Counted from the first letter of the stretch, positions 9,214-18,619 are shown. The stretch: 64,000 nucleotides of DNA from Methylomonas koyamae (GCF_019669905.1 NZ_AP019777.1:1488001-1552000), one strand, 5' to 3'. Program-made: numbers and translations. The notes: generated from the letters alone by a model not told the origin.

Positions 9214-10602
9214 CTATCTGGCCCCCTTTCCCCACAAAATCACTTCAACCGTACTCAACATTATCGTCAAATCCAGAAAAAGACTGTAGTTCTTCACGTA
9301 GTACAGATCATATTGCAGCTTTTGCCGAGTGTCGAATTCGCTGGCGCCGTAGGGATAACAAAGCTGGGCCCAGCCGGTGATGCCGGGCTTTACCCGGTGC
9401 CGTTCCTTGTAATATGGGATGGTTTCTTCGAAACCTTTTACAAATTCTGGCCTTTCCGGGCGTGGGCCGACGAAGCTCATATCGCCTTTCAGCACATTCA
9501 ACAGTTGCGGTAACTCGTCGATTCGGTATTTTCTGATGAACTTGCCGACTTTGGTGACGCGGTCGTCGCTTTGGCTGGCCCATTGCGCGCCGTTTTTCTC
9601 GGCATCCACACGCATGCTGCGGAACTTGATGACGTCGAACGGGGAGTCGCGGTAACCGACGCGCTTTTGCCGGTAAAACACCGGCGCGCCGAAACCGCTT
9701 TCGATATAGATGGCCAGTGCGGTCAGCAGCATTAGCCACCAGCTAACGGCGAGCAATAACAGGCTGGCAATAATATCAAAACTGCGTTTGACGATGGGGC
9801 GCATACCGTTATTGACAAAACCGTCGGAAAACATCAGCCAACTTGGGCTAAGGGCGGCAAGAAACACCAAGCGTTGTTCCCGTTCGTAGAAAGTTTGCAA
9901 GTCCATTATTTGCACCCCCGACATTTTGATGTCCAACAGTTCTTCTACGGGCAGCTTTTTGCGCCTGTCGTCGACTGCGATGACGATTTCGTCGACATTC
10001 GCCGCTTCAACGATGTCGCTTAGTCTGATTTTGTCGTTTAGCGCGATGGCGTGCGGCACGGCGACCGGCTCGTCCTCTAGCGTTATGTAACCGACGATTT
10101 CGAAGCCTTTGTAAACGTAACTGGAATTCACGACGCTTAACTCGCCGGCCCGTTCCCCGCAGCCGATGACCAGCACTCTGCGTTTTAGGTTTTCCAGGTT
10201 TACAAAGCGGTAGAACAGATAGCGGGTGAGCAGCAAGCCGGCAAACGAAAATAAGATCGCCGAAATCAATACGCTGCGGGCCAGCATCAGTTCCGGGATG
10301 ATGTAGTAAGTAAAAGCCAGGATAAAAACGGCGACGGCAAAGCTGACGCTAATCCGTTGCAGTATGTTGTATTCCTCCTTATCCAGCGTTTTGCGGTAAA
10401 GGCCTAATGCGGAACAACTTCCTGTCATTACCATCGCAAACACGATTGCCGCAGAAGCTAATTCGGATTGCGAATACCACGAGGCGGTGTAAAGAAAACG
10501 AACCGCAGCGCCGATGTACATCGCCGAGTAGAACACCAAAGCTTCAGCGAACAGCAGCCATAGGTATGCAGTCGATATGTAATGCCGAAATATTCTGATC
10601 AT
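9214..10602 (-). CDS. Exopolysaccharide undecaprenyl-phosphate sugar transferase (EpsB/WcaJ type, PEP-CTERM associated)
   Basis: 462 residues. Four to five hydrophobic segments in the first 125 residues are followed by a Rossmann-like domain (RRVLVIGCGERAGEL), then another membrane helix and the bacterial sugar-transferase domain (KRSFDIIASLLLL, FDVIKFRSMR, RKYRIDELPQLLNVLKGDMS and VGPRPERPEF). The family transfers a hexose-1-phosphate to undecaprenyl phosphate, starting a capsule or exopolysaccharide repeat unit at the inner membrane. The full-length domain order matches the PEP-CTERM-associated subgroup (TIGR03013), here without the rest of an EPS cluster. A serine protease gene 30 bases upstream (by its stop) probably shares its transcript. 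Confidence 0.88.
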   Translation of the reverse strand: MIRIFRHYISTAYLWLLFAEALVFYSAMYIGAAVRFLYTASWYSQSELASAAIVFAMVMTGSCSALGLYRKTLDKEEYNILQRISVSFAVAVFILAFTYYIIPELMLARSVLISAILFSFAGLLLTRYLFYRFVNLENLKRRVLVIGCGERAGELSVVNSSYVYKGFEIVGYITLEDEPVAVPHAIALNDKIRLSDIVEAANVDEIVIAVDDRRKKLPVEELLDIKMSGVQIMDLQTFYEREQRLVFLAALSPSWLMFSDGFVNNGMRPIVKRSFDIIASLLLLAVSWWLMLLTALAIYIESGFGAPVFYRQKRVGYRDSPFDVIKFRSMRVDAEKNGAQWASQSDDRVTKVGKFIRKYRIDELPQLLNVLKGDMSFVGPRPERPEFVKGFEETIPYYKERHRVKPGITGWAQLCYPYGASEFDTRQKLQYDLYYVKNYSLFLDLTIMLSTVEVILWGKGAR

Positions 10603-10632
10603 GGTTCGAGCTTTCGCGCTTTCAGGGAAATG

Positions 10633-11412
10633 TTATTGGGCCGCGTTTTGGTTCAACAGTGTCTTGATGTGTTCGGAAGGAATTGCGTAAGTAATGCCGC
10701 TGGGATTGGAAATCGCGTTTTCTTTGCTGCCCTGGACGAACACTTTGTTAATGATGCCGACGACCTTACCCGACTTTATGTCATATAGCGGGCTTCCGCT
10801 ATTGCCCGGATAGGCAGTCGCGTCCAATTGAAACACGTCGAAGGGGGTTTGCAAGCGCTTTAACATATTGACATTCAATTGGTTGCTGGCAATGGCCGGG
10901 ATGGCATTCGGGGATATTGCGGCGATAATGCTGCGGTGCGTCACCGGGTAAAGGCCCAAGATCATGCCGATCGGATAGCCGGTGAAGGCATATTGTTCGC
11001 CCTCGCGGACACGCTGCGAATCGCCGATTTCCAGTGCCGGCAGTGATCGGCCCTCTACGCTAAGCAACGCCAGATCGTGGTCCTCGTCGGTCGCGCGAAG
11101 CTCGGCGATTTGCATTTGTTCTTTTTGATCTTCCCGGTAAAACACCGCGAAGCGTTCCAAATGACCGTCGTCCAGCTTTTTGGCGGTGACATGGGCATTC
11201 GTGATTACTTTTTTGCCATCGCCCACTGCAAAACCGGTCCCAAGAAACACGCCACGCGGGTTACGGCTGGGCATATAGGTGCCGATCGCCACGATACCGG
11301 GTTTTATCCGACCCAATATTTCCGGTAGGTTAAATTCGCTTGCGTAGCCGCCGTTGGGAATTAGTAAGAATGCCAGCAAAGGGATCGGGAAATACGGTAT
11401 GCAGTTTTTCAT
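10633..11412 (-). CDS. Secreted trypsin-like serine protease
   Basis: 259 residues from the ATG at 11412, which gives a clean signal peptide (MKNCIPYFPIPLLAFLLIP, cleaved near GGYASE); an ATG at 11442 would add ten residues before it. The catalytic triad is visible: His in VITNAHVTAKK, Asp in DEDHDLALLSV and Ser in AYPGNSGSPLYD. No PDZ domain follows, so it is a short Trypsin_2/DegP-like protease rather than full DegP. Substrate unknown; it is expected in the periplasm or envelope. It precedes the EPS sugar transferase in what looks like one operon. Confidence 0.85.
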   Translation of the reverse strand: MKNCIPYFPIPLLAFLLIPNGGYASEFNLPEILGRIKPGIVAIGTYMPSRNPRGVFLGTGFAVGDGKKVITNAHVTAKKLDDGHLERFAVFYREDQKEQMQIAELRATDEDHDLALLSVEGRSLPALEIGDSQRVREGEQYAFTGYPIGMILGLYPVTHRSIIAAISPNAIPAIASNQLNVNMLKRLQTPFDVFQLDATAYPGNSGSPLYDIKSGKVVGIINKVFVQGSKENAISNPSGITYAIPSEHIKTLLNQNAAQ

Positions 11413-11660
11413 GGTCAATGGATACTTAGCCCCGCGGGACATGTTTTCACTAGAGTGTAGCGCAACTTACTGGGATTGGCATTGCGCTTGGACTGTATTC
11501 GTTTTAGCTTGCGGCCAAGGCCTTGCTGCCAGACGGTTAAACTGTTCGTTCGCGGCTGGCGGTTGAACTTGTCGCCAATTTACCGGTCTATGCAAGCGGA
11601 GATAGTAATCCGTTTCCGGTGGTTCGACGCTAAATGCGGGAATCGCTTTCCATGCAACGA

Positions 11661-12410
11661 TTAACGACGAGCTGCCGGATTTTTTGCTTCGATGTTTTCT
11701 TCAATAAAACTGCCGTTTTTCCAGCACAACAACCCCGCCGATTCCGGGCGCCAATCCGCCAGCACGTAACGTTTAGCCGGCAAACCGTCCAACATAAATT
11801 CGTGGAAGCCCGGCCGATGCGTATGGCCGTGAACCAGTATCCGGCAGTCATATTCGCGCATGGCGGCGATGACGGTGTCCTGGTTGACATCCATGATGTC
11901 GTAGGATTTCTCACGTTTGTGAAAGTAACTGCGCAAACGGTACCAGCGGGCGGCTATAAGCCTTAGCCAAACCGGTTTGCGCAATACTGCGTCCTGCCAT
12001 TCTCGGCTACGCGATTTGATTCGGAATGCCTGATAAGCTATGTCGTCACTGCACAATAAATCGCCGTGGGTCAATAACACCCGTTGGCCGTCCAGCTCGA
12101 TCACGGCGAAATCCCCCAGCAGCGAAACACCGGTGTCGGTGCAAAAGGCATTGCCTAATAGAAAATCCCGGTTGCCTTGCTGGATAAAGACTTTGACGCC
12201 GGAAGCAGTAAGCTGTTTTAGCTCGCGTTTGATGTCTCGGGCGGGCCGGGTGTTATCGTCGTCGCCTATCCAGGCGTCGAATAAGTCGCCCAATATATAT
12301 AAGGCTTGCGCTTTGCTGGCCCGCTGCCGCAGAAAATGAAAAAAGCGCCGGAGAATTTCAGGTTTTTCCAGCGCCAGATGCAGGTCGGATATGAACAGTA
12401 TATCTTTCAC
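11661..12410 (-). CDS. lpxH: UDP-2,3-diacylglucosamine pyrophosphatase LpxH
   Basis: 249 residues, the usual family length. It hydrolyses UDP-2,3-diacylglucosamine to lipid X in lipid A synthesis at the inner membrane. The metallophosphoesterase motifs are in order: SDLHL (8-12), GDLFDAWIG (41-49), GNRDFL (79-84), THGDLLC (114-120) and VHGHTHRPG (about 193-201). It is encoded 39 bases downstream of the cyclophilin gene on the same strand, an arrangement also common in other gammaproteobacteria, where lpxH follows ppiB. Confidence 0.93.
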   Translation of the reverse strand: MKDILFISDLHLALEKPEILRRFFHFLRQRASKAQALYILGDLFDAWIGDDDNTRPARDIKRELKQLTASGVKVFIQQGNRDFLLGNAFCTDTGVSLLGDFAVIELDGQRVLLTHGDLLCSDDIAYQAFRIKSRSREWQDAVLRKPVWLRLIAARWYRLRSYFHKREKSYDIMDVNQDTVIAAMREYDCRILVHGHTHRPGFHEFMLDGLPAKRYVLADWRPESAGLLCWKNGSFIEENIEAKNPAARR

Positions 12411-12449
12411 GAAGAATGCCGCACCGACCCAGACGGAGCGGCGAGTTCC

Positions 12450-13031
12450 TTATTCGACAATTTCGGCTTTCTCGATCACGATATCGGTCTTAGGTACATC
12501 TTGGTGCATGCCGCGATTGCCGGTCGCCTGTTTAGCCATCGCGTCGACCACGTCCATACCTTCGACGACTTCGCCGAACACGGCATAGCCCCAACCGCTC
12601 GGTGTCGGGCTGGTGTGGTCCAGGAAGGAGTTGTCTTTGTAATTGATGAAAAATTGCGCGGTGGCGGAATGCGGATCGCTGGTGCGCGCCATTGCCAGCG
12701 TGCCGCGCTTGTTTTTCAAGCCGTTGTCGGCCTCGTTTTTGATCGGGGAATTGGTTGTTTTCTGGTTAAACGAAGTGTCGAAACCGCCGCCTTGGGCCAT
12801 GAAACCAGGAATCACCCGATGGAAAATCGTGCCGTCGTAAAAACCTTGTTTAACGTAGGCAACAAAGTTAGCGGCGGATGCCGGGGCTTTTTCGTCCTCC
12901 AACTGGATGGCAATAGTGCCGAGAGAAGTGGTTAATTTGACTTTGGTATGTGTGTTGGACATTTTATTTTCTGTTGCAAATGAAAGAGTTGAGATTGAAA
13001 ACAGCATCAAGTAAACCAGAGTTGCGCGCAT
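12450..13031 (-). CDS. Peptidyl-prolyl cis-trans isomerase, cyclophilin type (PpiA/PpiB-like)
   Basis: 193 residues from the ATG at 13031, which gives a signal peptide ([19 protein letters not shown]). A further ATG ([10 protein letters not shown]) would give a cytosolic form of about 170 residues. The cyclophilin core is complete: [15 protein letters not shown] with the catalytic Arg, and [15 protein letters not shown]. It speeds proline isomerisation during folding. The upstream longer frame runs into the region divergent from cysS, and its first 38 residues are not credible. The next gene on this strand is lpxH; on the other side cysS reads away, so a shared promoter region of about 110 bases separates them. 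Confidence 0.9.
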   Translation of the reverse strand: MRATLVYLMLFSISTLSFATENKMSNTHTKVKLTTSLGTIAIQLEDEKAPASAANFVAYVKQGFYDGTIFHRVIPGFMAQGGGFDTSFNQKTTNSPIKNEADNGLKNKRGTLAMARTSDPHSATAQFFINYKDNSFLDHTSPTPSGWGYAVFGEVVEGMDVVDAMAKQATGNRGMHQDVPKTDIVIEKAEIVE

Positions 13032-13143
13032 GACCGCTCCCAAAATTAGCTGCAAGCCTTGAATTCTATGTGTTTTTATCTTGAAAGAGAAGTTCGAATC
13101 TTGGTAGATTGCCCGGTGTTTTGCCGCCTTTACGCCTCCGTAC

Positions 13144-14517
13144 ATGTTAAAAATCTACAATACTCTAACCCGTAGCAAACAAGAATTCGTGCCGAAACAG
13201 CCTGGCAAAGTCGGCATGTACGTTTGCGGAATGACCGTTTACGATTATTGCCATATCGGCCACGCCAGGGTCATGGTTGTGTTCGATACCGTGGCGCGTT
13301 ACCTGCGGCATTCCGGTTACCAATTGATCTACGTCCGCAATATCACCGATATCGACGACAAAATTATTCAGCGCGCCAACCAGAACGGCGAGGAGTTCAC
13401 CGAACTCACCGCGCGCTTCATCGATGCGATGCACGAAGACGAACGGGCGCTGGCGGTATTGCCGCCCGACCGCGAGCCCAGGGCGACGCAGTCGATTTCT
13501 GACATCATCGGCATGATCGAAGCGCTGATCGCAAAGGATTACGCTTACATCGGCGCGAACGGCGACGTGTTTTATGCCGTCGCTAAGTTTGCCGGATACG
13601 GCAAGTTATCCGGGAAAAACATCGAAGATCTGAACGCCGGCGAGCGTGTCGATATCGACAATGCCAAACGCGATCCGCTGGATTTCGTGCTGTGGAAAAG
13701 GGCTAAGCCCGGCGAACCGGCATGGGATTCGCCCTGGGGCGCCGGTCGCCCCGGCTGGCATATCGAATGCTCGGCGATGTCGACCTGCTGCCTGGGCAAC
13801 CATTTCGACATTCACGGCGGCGGCATGGATCTGCAATTTCCACATCATGAAAACGAAATCGCCCAATCCGAGGGCGCCACCGGGGAAATCTTTGTCAACT
13901 ACTGGATGCACAACGGTTTCGTCAGGGTCAACGAGGAGAAAATGTCCAAATCGTTGGGCAATTTTTTCACGGTGCGCGAAGTGTTGAAACAGTATCGTCC
14001 GGAAGTGGTCCGTTTTTTTATTTTGTCCAGCCATTACCGCAGTCCGTTGAATTATTCCGACGAGCATCTGGACGAAGCCGGTACGGCATTGACCAGGTTG
14101 TATACCGCGCTCAGAGGTATCGATGTGGTCGATATCGATGTCGACGCCGATTTCAAACAACGTTTTGAGCAGGCGATGGACGACGACTTCAATACCCCGG
14201 TCGCACTGGCGGTGTTGTTCGACTTGGCGCGGGAATTGAACAAAGCCGAGGACAAAACCCTATTGGCAGCTACTTTAAAGCGGTTGGCGGCGATCTTGGG
14301 TCTGTTACAAGACGATCCGGAACAATTCCTGAAGGGTGGGGCCGGGCAGGGCGGTTTGGACGCTGCGGAGATTGAACGCCTGATCGAAGCTCGCAAAGCC
14401 GCAAAAGCCGAAAAAAACTGGGCGCAGGCCGATGCTATTCGCGACCAATTGAAATCTCAGGGCATATTGTTGGAAGACATAGCCGGCGGCAAAACCACTT
14501 GGCGCCGGGAAGCTTGA
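13144..14517 (+). CDS. cysS: Cysteinyl-tRNA synthetase
   Basis: 457 residues, full length. It charges tRNA-Cys in the cytoplasm. Visible motifs: the zinc-ligand Cys in [10 protein letters not shown] (residues 25-34), the HIGH motif HIGHA (37-41), the [17 protein letters not shown] block and KMSKS in [12 protein letters not shown]. The gene is divergent from the cyclophilin gene and is followed after only 8 bases by fchA, so the two are likely co-transcribed. Confidence 0.96.
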   Translation: MLKIYNTLTRSKQEFVPKQPGKVGMYVCGMTVYDYCHIGHARVMVVFDTVARYLRHSGYQLIYVRNITDIDDKIIQRANQNGEEFTELTARFIDAMHEDERALAVLPPDREPRATQSISDIIGMIEALIAKDYAYIGANGDVFYAVAKFAGYGKLSGKNIEDLNAGERVDIDNAKRDPLDFVLWKRAKPGEPAWDSPWGAGRPGWHIECSAMSTCCLGNHFDIHGGGMDLQFPHHENEIAQSEGATGEIFVNYWMHNGFVRVNEEKMSKSLGNFFTVREVLKQYRPEVVRFFILSSHYRSPLNYSDEHLDEAGTALTRLYTALRGIDVVDIDVDADFKQRFEQAMDDDFNTPVALAVLFDLARELNKAEDKTLLAATLKRLAAILGLLQDDPEQFLKGGAGQGGLDAAEIERLIEARKAAKAEKNWAQADAIRDQLKSQGILLEDIAGGKTTWRREA

Positions 14518-14525
14518 GGAAACAC

Positions 14526-15155
14526 ATGAGCGAAATTAAAGACAAATCCATAGAAATATTTCTCGACGAGTTGGCTAGCAAGCAAGCCACGCCGGGCGGC
14601 GGTAGCGCGGCGGCGGTGATGGGGGCGCAAGCAGCGGCTTTGGTTAGCATGGTGTGCAATCTGACGATAGGTAAACCCAAATATGCCGCTGTGGAATTGG
14701 AATTGAGAGATTTGCTCGGCGAAGCCGAAGTGTTGCGGCAAACGCTGCTCGGGATGGTCAAAGCCGATGTCGACGTATTCGATAAGTTGATGGCGTGTTA
14801 CGGACTACCGAAAACCAGCGAGCAGGAAAAGGCCTACCGTAGCGAGCAAATCCAAACGGTGCTGAAAGAAGCGACATTGGTGCCGTTGGCTTGCGCTAAA
14901 GCTTGTGCGCAGGCCATCGAGCTGAGCCGCATTGCCGCCGAAAAAGGCAATCTCGGCGTGATCAGCGATGCGGGCGTAGCGGTGATGGCCGCCTACGCCG
15001 GGCTGAAGAGTGCGGCATTGAACGTGCAAATCAATGCGGGCGGCTTGAAAGACCGAGTTTTTGCCGAAGCGCAATTGGCCGAGCTCGCCGGCTTGCTGTC
15101 GGTCGGCGAGCAAGCGACAGCAAAAATTTACCAAATCGTCAAAGACAAACTTTAA
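14526..15155 (+). CDS. fchA: Methenyltetrahydrofolate cyclohydrolase (FTCD_C family)
   Basis: 209 residues, the size of the stand-alone cyclohydrolase FchA of methylotrophs. It interconverts 5,10-methenyl- and 10-formyl-tetrahydrofolate. The family N-terminus is clear (FLDELASKQATPGGGSAAAVMGA), and the second signature (EKGNLGVISDAGVAVMAA) is the conserved substrate-pocket segment. The ATG at 14526 has a GAGGA Shine-Dalgarno eight bases upstream, better than the upstream ATG in the cysS 3' end. Its presence fits a folate-based C1 assimilation route, but the formiminotransferase domain of histidine degradation is absent. It converges on nifA. Confidence 0.9.
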   Translation: MSEIKDKSIEIFLDELASKQATPGGGSAAAVMGAQAAALVSMVCNLTIGKPKYAAVELELRDLLGEAEVLRQTLLGMVKADVDVFDKLMACYGLPKTSEQEKAYRSEQIQTVLKEATLVPLACAKACAQAIELSRIAAEKGNLGVISDAGVAVMAAYAGLKSAALNVQINAGGLKDRVFAEAQLAELAGLLSVGEQATAKIYQIVKDKL

Positions 15156-15161
15156 GCTGCG

Positions 15162-15184
15162 GTCCGGAAGTCGAATGCCCGGAC
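15162..15184. terminator. Hairpin between convergent fchA and nifA
   Basis: GTCCGG (15162-15167) pairs with CCGGAC (15179-15184) across an 11-base loop, in the 45 bases between the two converging stop codons. There is no long T-run, so termination strength is uncertain. Confidence 0.45.
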
Positions 15185-15200
15185 GTTAAGCCAAGATGTT

Positions 15201-16727
15201 CTAAATCTGTTTAACGTTAATGTTCAAAGTTTGGATCCGGTAAGCGATTTGCCGCGGCGTCATGTCCAACAGGCGGGCGGCCTTGGCTTGCACCCAGCCG
15301 CTTTGTTCCAGCGCGGCGATGACCCGTTCCCGCTCGTCCATGCTCTCGTCGTGCAGGTCGATATGCTTGATCGATTGCGGCGTGCGACTGATGCCGATTT
15401 CGTTTTCCAGGCCGGTGCTGGCGATCACGTCGCGGTCGATGATGCCGTCGGCGCTCATGATCGCGGCGCGTTCCAGCCGGTTTTCCAGTTCGCGCACGTT
15501 GCCCGGCCAGTCGTGTTTCATCAGGATGCGGATTGCGCTTTCCTTAATTTCCAGCGGTCGGCCGCCCTGTTGTTTGGAAATCCGGTTCAATAAAAAGGCC
15601 GACAGTTCCGGAATATCTTCAATTCGCTCCCGCAACGGCGGCATATTGATCGGCATGACGTTGAGCCGATAATACAAATCCTCGCGGAAATTGCCGTCGG
15701 CCACTTCCTGCTCCAGATTGCGGTTGGTCGCAGCGATGATGCGGACGTTGACTTTCAGCGTGCGCACACCGCCGACCCGTTCGAATTCGCCTTCCTGCAG
15801 CACCCGCAGCAACTTGGCTTGGAACGATGCCGAGATTTCGCCGATTTCGTCCAGAAACAGCGTACCGCCGTCGGCCAATTCGAACCGGCCCTTGCGCTGG
15901 CCGATCGCGCCGCTAAACGCGCCTTTTTCGTGGCCGAACAATTCCGATTCCAGCAAGGTATCCGGCAGCGCCGCGCAGTTCAGTTTCAAAAACGGGCCGT
16001 TGGCGCAAGCCGAATTGAAATGGATCGAGCTGGCGACGACTTCCTTACCGGTGCCGGATTCGCCGCGGATCAACACCGTGGTGTGCCATTTCGCTACCTG
16101 GCGAATGATGTCGAACACTTTTAGCATCGGTTCGGAGTGGCCGATGATGTTTTCGAAGCGATAGTTTTTGACCAGGGTTTGCTTCAAATAATCGCGTTCG
16201 TTTACCAGTTCGTTTTGCTTGCGCTCCATGACCCGCAGCATGTTGACGCTGTGCGCGATCAGATTGGCGACCATTTCCATGAAACGGGCGCGTTCCCCCA
16301 GAAAGCTGGCGTCGCAGGGTTGCGCCGCCAAGATGCCGACTACTTCGCCTTGTTCCACCGCCAGCGGCGAGCCGATGAACGGTAGGTCGGGGTCGTAAAC
16401 GCCCAGGCGGCTCAAAAAACGAGGCTCGTCGGCGATGCGTTCGACCACAATCGTGCTGCCTTCGTCGAGAATCGCCCCGACCAGGCCTTCGCCGGGCTGG
16501 TAACGTACCGAGCGGTCGATGCCTTCGCCGTAAATCTCGCAGATGCCCATGCTGTCGTCTTCGATGTCGCGTAGGGTGATCATGCCGAAGCGCAGGCCGC
16601 TGCGTTTATGCAAAATCTCCAGAATGCCTTTCAGTTTGCTGCGTAACTCGTGGGTGCTGTTCAGCAACTGGCTGACCATGTAGAGCGTGTCCAGCTCCGA
16701 CTCGACCAGTAATAATCGTTCACTCAT
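15201..16727 (-). CDS. nifA: Nif-specific sigma-54 activator NifA
   Basis: 508 residues: GAF domain (about 20-165), AAA+ domain with Walker A GESGTGKE (222-229), GAFSGA loop (269-274) and Walker B FLDEIG (291-296), and a C-terminal Fis-type HTH (WVQAKAARLLDMTPRQIAYRIQ). It activates sigma-54 transcription of nitrogen-fixation genes by binding TGT-N10-ACA enhancers. The interdomain linker lacks the Cys pair of oxygen-sensing NifA proteins, consistent with control by NifL, whose gene overlaps its start by 8 bases (ATGAGTGA). Unusual: the sigma-54 contact loop reads GAFSGA instead of GAFTGA. The genes it would control, nifHDK, are outside the window, but candidate sites lie upstream of rnfA. Confidence 0.95.
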   Translation of the reverse strand: MSERLLLVESELDTLYMVSQLLNSTHELRSKLKGILEILHKRSGLRFGMITLRDIEDDSMGICEIYGEGIDRSVRYQPGEGLVGAILDEGSTIVVERIADEPRFLSRLGVYDPDLPFIGSPLAVEQGEVVGILAAQPCDASFLGERARFMEMVANLIAHSVNMLRVMERKQNELVNERDYLKQTLVKNYRFENIIGHSEPMLKVFDIIRQVAKWHTTVLIRGESGTGKEVVASSIHFNSACANGPFLKLNCAALPDTLLESELFGHEKGAFSGAIGQRKGRFELADGGTLFLDEIGEISASFQAKLLRVLQEGEFERVGGVRTLKVNVRIIAATNRNLEQEVADGNFREDLYYRLNVMPINMPPLRERIEDIPELSAFLLNRISKQQGGRPLEIKESAIRILMKHDWPGNVRELENRLERAAIMSADGIIDRDVIASTGLENEIGISRTPQSIKHIDLHDESMDERERVIAALEQSGWVQAKAARLLDMTPRQIAYRIQTLNINVKQI

Positions 16728-18351
16728 GGATGCTCACCATGGCCGAATTTTTTTGACAGGGAAAACTGAGTTTGAAACTGCAGCCGTGTTGGTAATCCGG
16801 GTCGATCTCGATCATGCCGCTATGCTGGTTGACGATTTCCTTGACCATCACCAAGCCCATGCCGGCCTGCGCACCCTTCAGATTCTGCGAGGTGGTGAAG
16901 AACGGTTCGAACACCTTGCTGCGCTGGTGAGCCGGAATCCCCGGTCCGCTGTCGGCGATACTGACGTTGACCCAGTCGCGGTCGGCCGCGGTCGTGATTT
17001 TGATCAGCCGCTCGCGGCTGCCGGCGCGGTTCATCGCATCGACTGCGTTATCGATCAGTTGTTTGAACAGCATCCGCAGTTTGTTCTCCGAGCCCAATAC
17101 GCTAGGCAATACCGGATTCGGCAGCCAATCGACCACGACGCCGTTGGCTAGGAATTTATTGCTATGCAGCAGCATGACTTCGTGCAACAGTTGATTCAGA
17201 TTGACCGGCACCACGGCCGCTTCCGGAATTTCCGGCACGCAGCGCTGCAGCGTTTCCAGGGTTTCTTCGCCCATCTTCTGCACTTGTCCGAGCAAATCGC
17301 GTAGCGGGCGGTTGCTGGCGTCGTTGCGTTGGCCCATGATTTGGATCGCCGCATTGATCTGATTCAAGGGTTGGCGGATTTGGTGCATCGCTCCCAACAA
17401 GGTCTCGCGAATACTGCGGATATGTTCTTCTTCGGCCAGTATGGTTCTGAGCGACTGCACCTGCAGTTTTTCCTGCTGCCGCCTGAGCGTCGTGATGTCG
17501 TTGATTGTCAACAGTAAGTAATCTTTGGACTGGCGGGCGAAAAAACTGTCGGCGCAGACGTCGTTTTCGATGAACCAGTTGCCGGAGCAGGAGAACCAGC
17601 GGGCTCCGCGCAGGCCGCTGCCTTCGATGCGGATTTCCCGGTTGGCGAAACCGTGTTGGCGGTTGACGTTGCTGCCCCACAAATCGCCCATTTCCTGTTC
17701 CAAAGCCTCCAAAAAAAACAGTGCCGGTTCGTCCTTGTCCAGTTCGCTGATCAGCATTTTGTACATTTGGTTGTCCAGCACCACCCGTTTGTCGCTATCC
17801 AGTACCGCCATCGCCACCGGCGACGCGTTCAGCACCGATTCGATCAATTGTTTCTGGTTATTGACCTGTTGCTCGGCATAGTGGGCCTGAGTGACGTCGC
17901 GGTGCATGCCGATGTAATGGCTGATCGCGCCTCTTTCGTCCAACATCGGCGCAATCGTCAAATCGGCCAAATAACGCTGGCCCAGTTTTTGCCGGTTGAC
18001 CAACTGGCCGTGCCAGACCTGTTTGCGGGAAATGGTATGCCACAAGTCGTAATAGATTTGCCGGGGCGTGGACTTGTCGGATAGCTGCGATTCGTTCTTG
18101 CCGAGAATTTCCGCTGCGTTATAGCCGGTTACTTCGGTAAACGCGTCATTGATATAAAGAATATTGGCTTTCTTGTCGGTAATCGAAATCGCCACCGGCG
18201 CCTGCTCGACGGCTTTGACGAACAACGAAAACGGTAGCGTTTTGCTCGGCTTGTTAGCGGCCGCCGGCGCCGGACCGTTTCCGGCCGTCAGCAGCTCGGC
18301 GGTTTCGCTACCGATCTGGCTTTGCAGAAAGTCTGGAGTCGATTTGCTCAT
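16720..18351 (-). CDS. nifL: Redox- and nitrogen-responsive anti-activator NifL
   Basis: 543 residues from the ATG at 18351; an ATG at 18408 lies upstream of the predicted sigma-54 start site and is rejected. An N-terminal PAS domain (AVEQAPVAISITDKKANILYIN onward, with the YIGMHRDVT end) is the FAD-binding redox sensor of the family. A second PAS (ASPVAMAVLDSDKRVV), a DHp-like helix (LLGAMHQIRQPLNQI) and a GHKL ATPase domain (LIDNAVDAM, IADSGPGIP, GMGLVMVKEIV) follow. NifL inhibits NifA when oxidised or when nitrogen-replete, with PII (GlnK) input. Two glnK genes lie 40 kb away. Confidence 0.94.
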   Translation of the reverse strand: MSKSTPDFLQSQIGSETAELLTAGNGPAPAAANKPSKTLPFSLFVKAVEQAPVAISITDKKANILYINDAFTEVTGYNAAEILGKNESQLSDKSTPRQIYYDLWHTISRKQVWHGQLVNRQKLGQRYLADLTIAPMLDERGAISHYIGMHRDVTQAHYAEQQVNNQKQLIESVLNASPVAMAVLDSDKRVVLDNQMYKMLISELDKDEPALFFLEALEQEMGDLWGSNVNRQHGFANREIRIEGSGLRGARWFSCSGNWFIENDVCADSFFARQSKDYLLLTINDITTLRRQQEKLQVQSLRTILAEEEHIRSIRETLLGAMHQIRQPLNQINAAIQIMGQRNDASNRPLRDLLGQVQKMGEETLETLQRCVPEIPEAAVVPVNLNQLLHEVMLLHSNKFLANGVVVDWLPNPVLPSVLGSENKLRMLFKQLIDNAVDAMNRAGSRERLIKITTAADRDWVNVSIADSGPGIPAHQRSKVFEPFFTTSQNLKGAQAGMGLVMVKEIVNQHSGMIEIDPDYQHGCSFKLSFPCQKNSAMVSIHE

Positions 18352-18391
18352 GCGCACGGGTCTCGGCTGTTTTATGAATACACAAAATGTA

Positions 18392-18407
18392 TGCAATTTG
18401 AGCGCCA
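18392..18407 (-). promoter_or_regulatory. Sigma-54 promoter of nifLA
   Basis: Read on the minus strand the site is TGGCGCTCAAATTGCA: GG and GC are in the required -24/-12 register (consensus TGGCAC-N5-TTGCW, one mismatch). The predicted start near 18381 leaves a leader of about 30 bases before the NifL ATG at 18351. Confidence 0.8.
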
Positions 18408-18449
18408 AATAAGAATTTGCCCGGCGCCGCCGACTAAATCCCGACGATT

Positions 18450-18465
18450 TGTGCGGTTTGCGACA
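18450..18465. promoter_or_regulatory. NifA upstream activator site (distal to rnfA)
   Basis: TGT-GCGGTTTGCG-ACA matches the NifA consensus TGT-N10-ACA exactly. It lies about 125 bases upstream of the rnfA -24 element and about 45 bases from the nifL -24 element. Confidence 0.7.
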
Positions 18466-18490
18466 ATTTTAAACCCGGTTGTTTCGCCTC

Positions 18491-18506
18491 TGTGTTTTTT
18501 GGCACA
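18491..18506. promoter_or_regulatory. NifA upstream activator site (proximal to rnfA)
   Basis: TGT-GTTTTTTGGC-ACA is a second exact TGT-N10-ACA site, 41 bases (about four helical turns) from the first and about 70-80 bases upstream of the rnfA -24 element. Confidence 0.7.
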
Positions 18507-18572
18507 GAGTTTTTCGGAGCCGTTTTTGGCGGTTTTGCACTAAAACGGTGAGCTGGCGGGCGTTTGCAGCGT

Positions 18573-18588
18573 TGGCACAAATGATGCT
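18573..18588 (+). promoter_or_regulatory. Sigma-54 promoter of the rnf operon
   Basis: TGGCACAAATGATGCT has a perfect -24 box and a -12 TGCT with correct GG-N10-GC spacing. The predicted start near 18599 is about 20 bases before the rnfA ATG. Confidence 0.85.
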
Positions 18589-18619
18589 GCAGAGTAAACA
18601 AAACACCAGGTTCGAAGCG

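Noticed and set aside
12306..12935. 209-codon frame across lpxH and the cyclophilin gene
   Set aside because: It overlaps two certain genes on the opposite strand and has no features of its own.
18488..18510. TGGCACAGAGTTTTTC as a second rnf sigma-54 promoter
   Set aside because: No GC at the -12 position; the same bases are better explained as part of a TGT-N10-ACA site.
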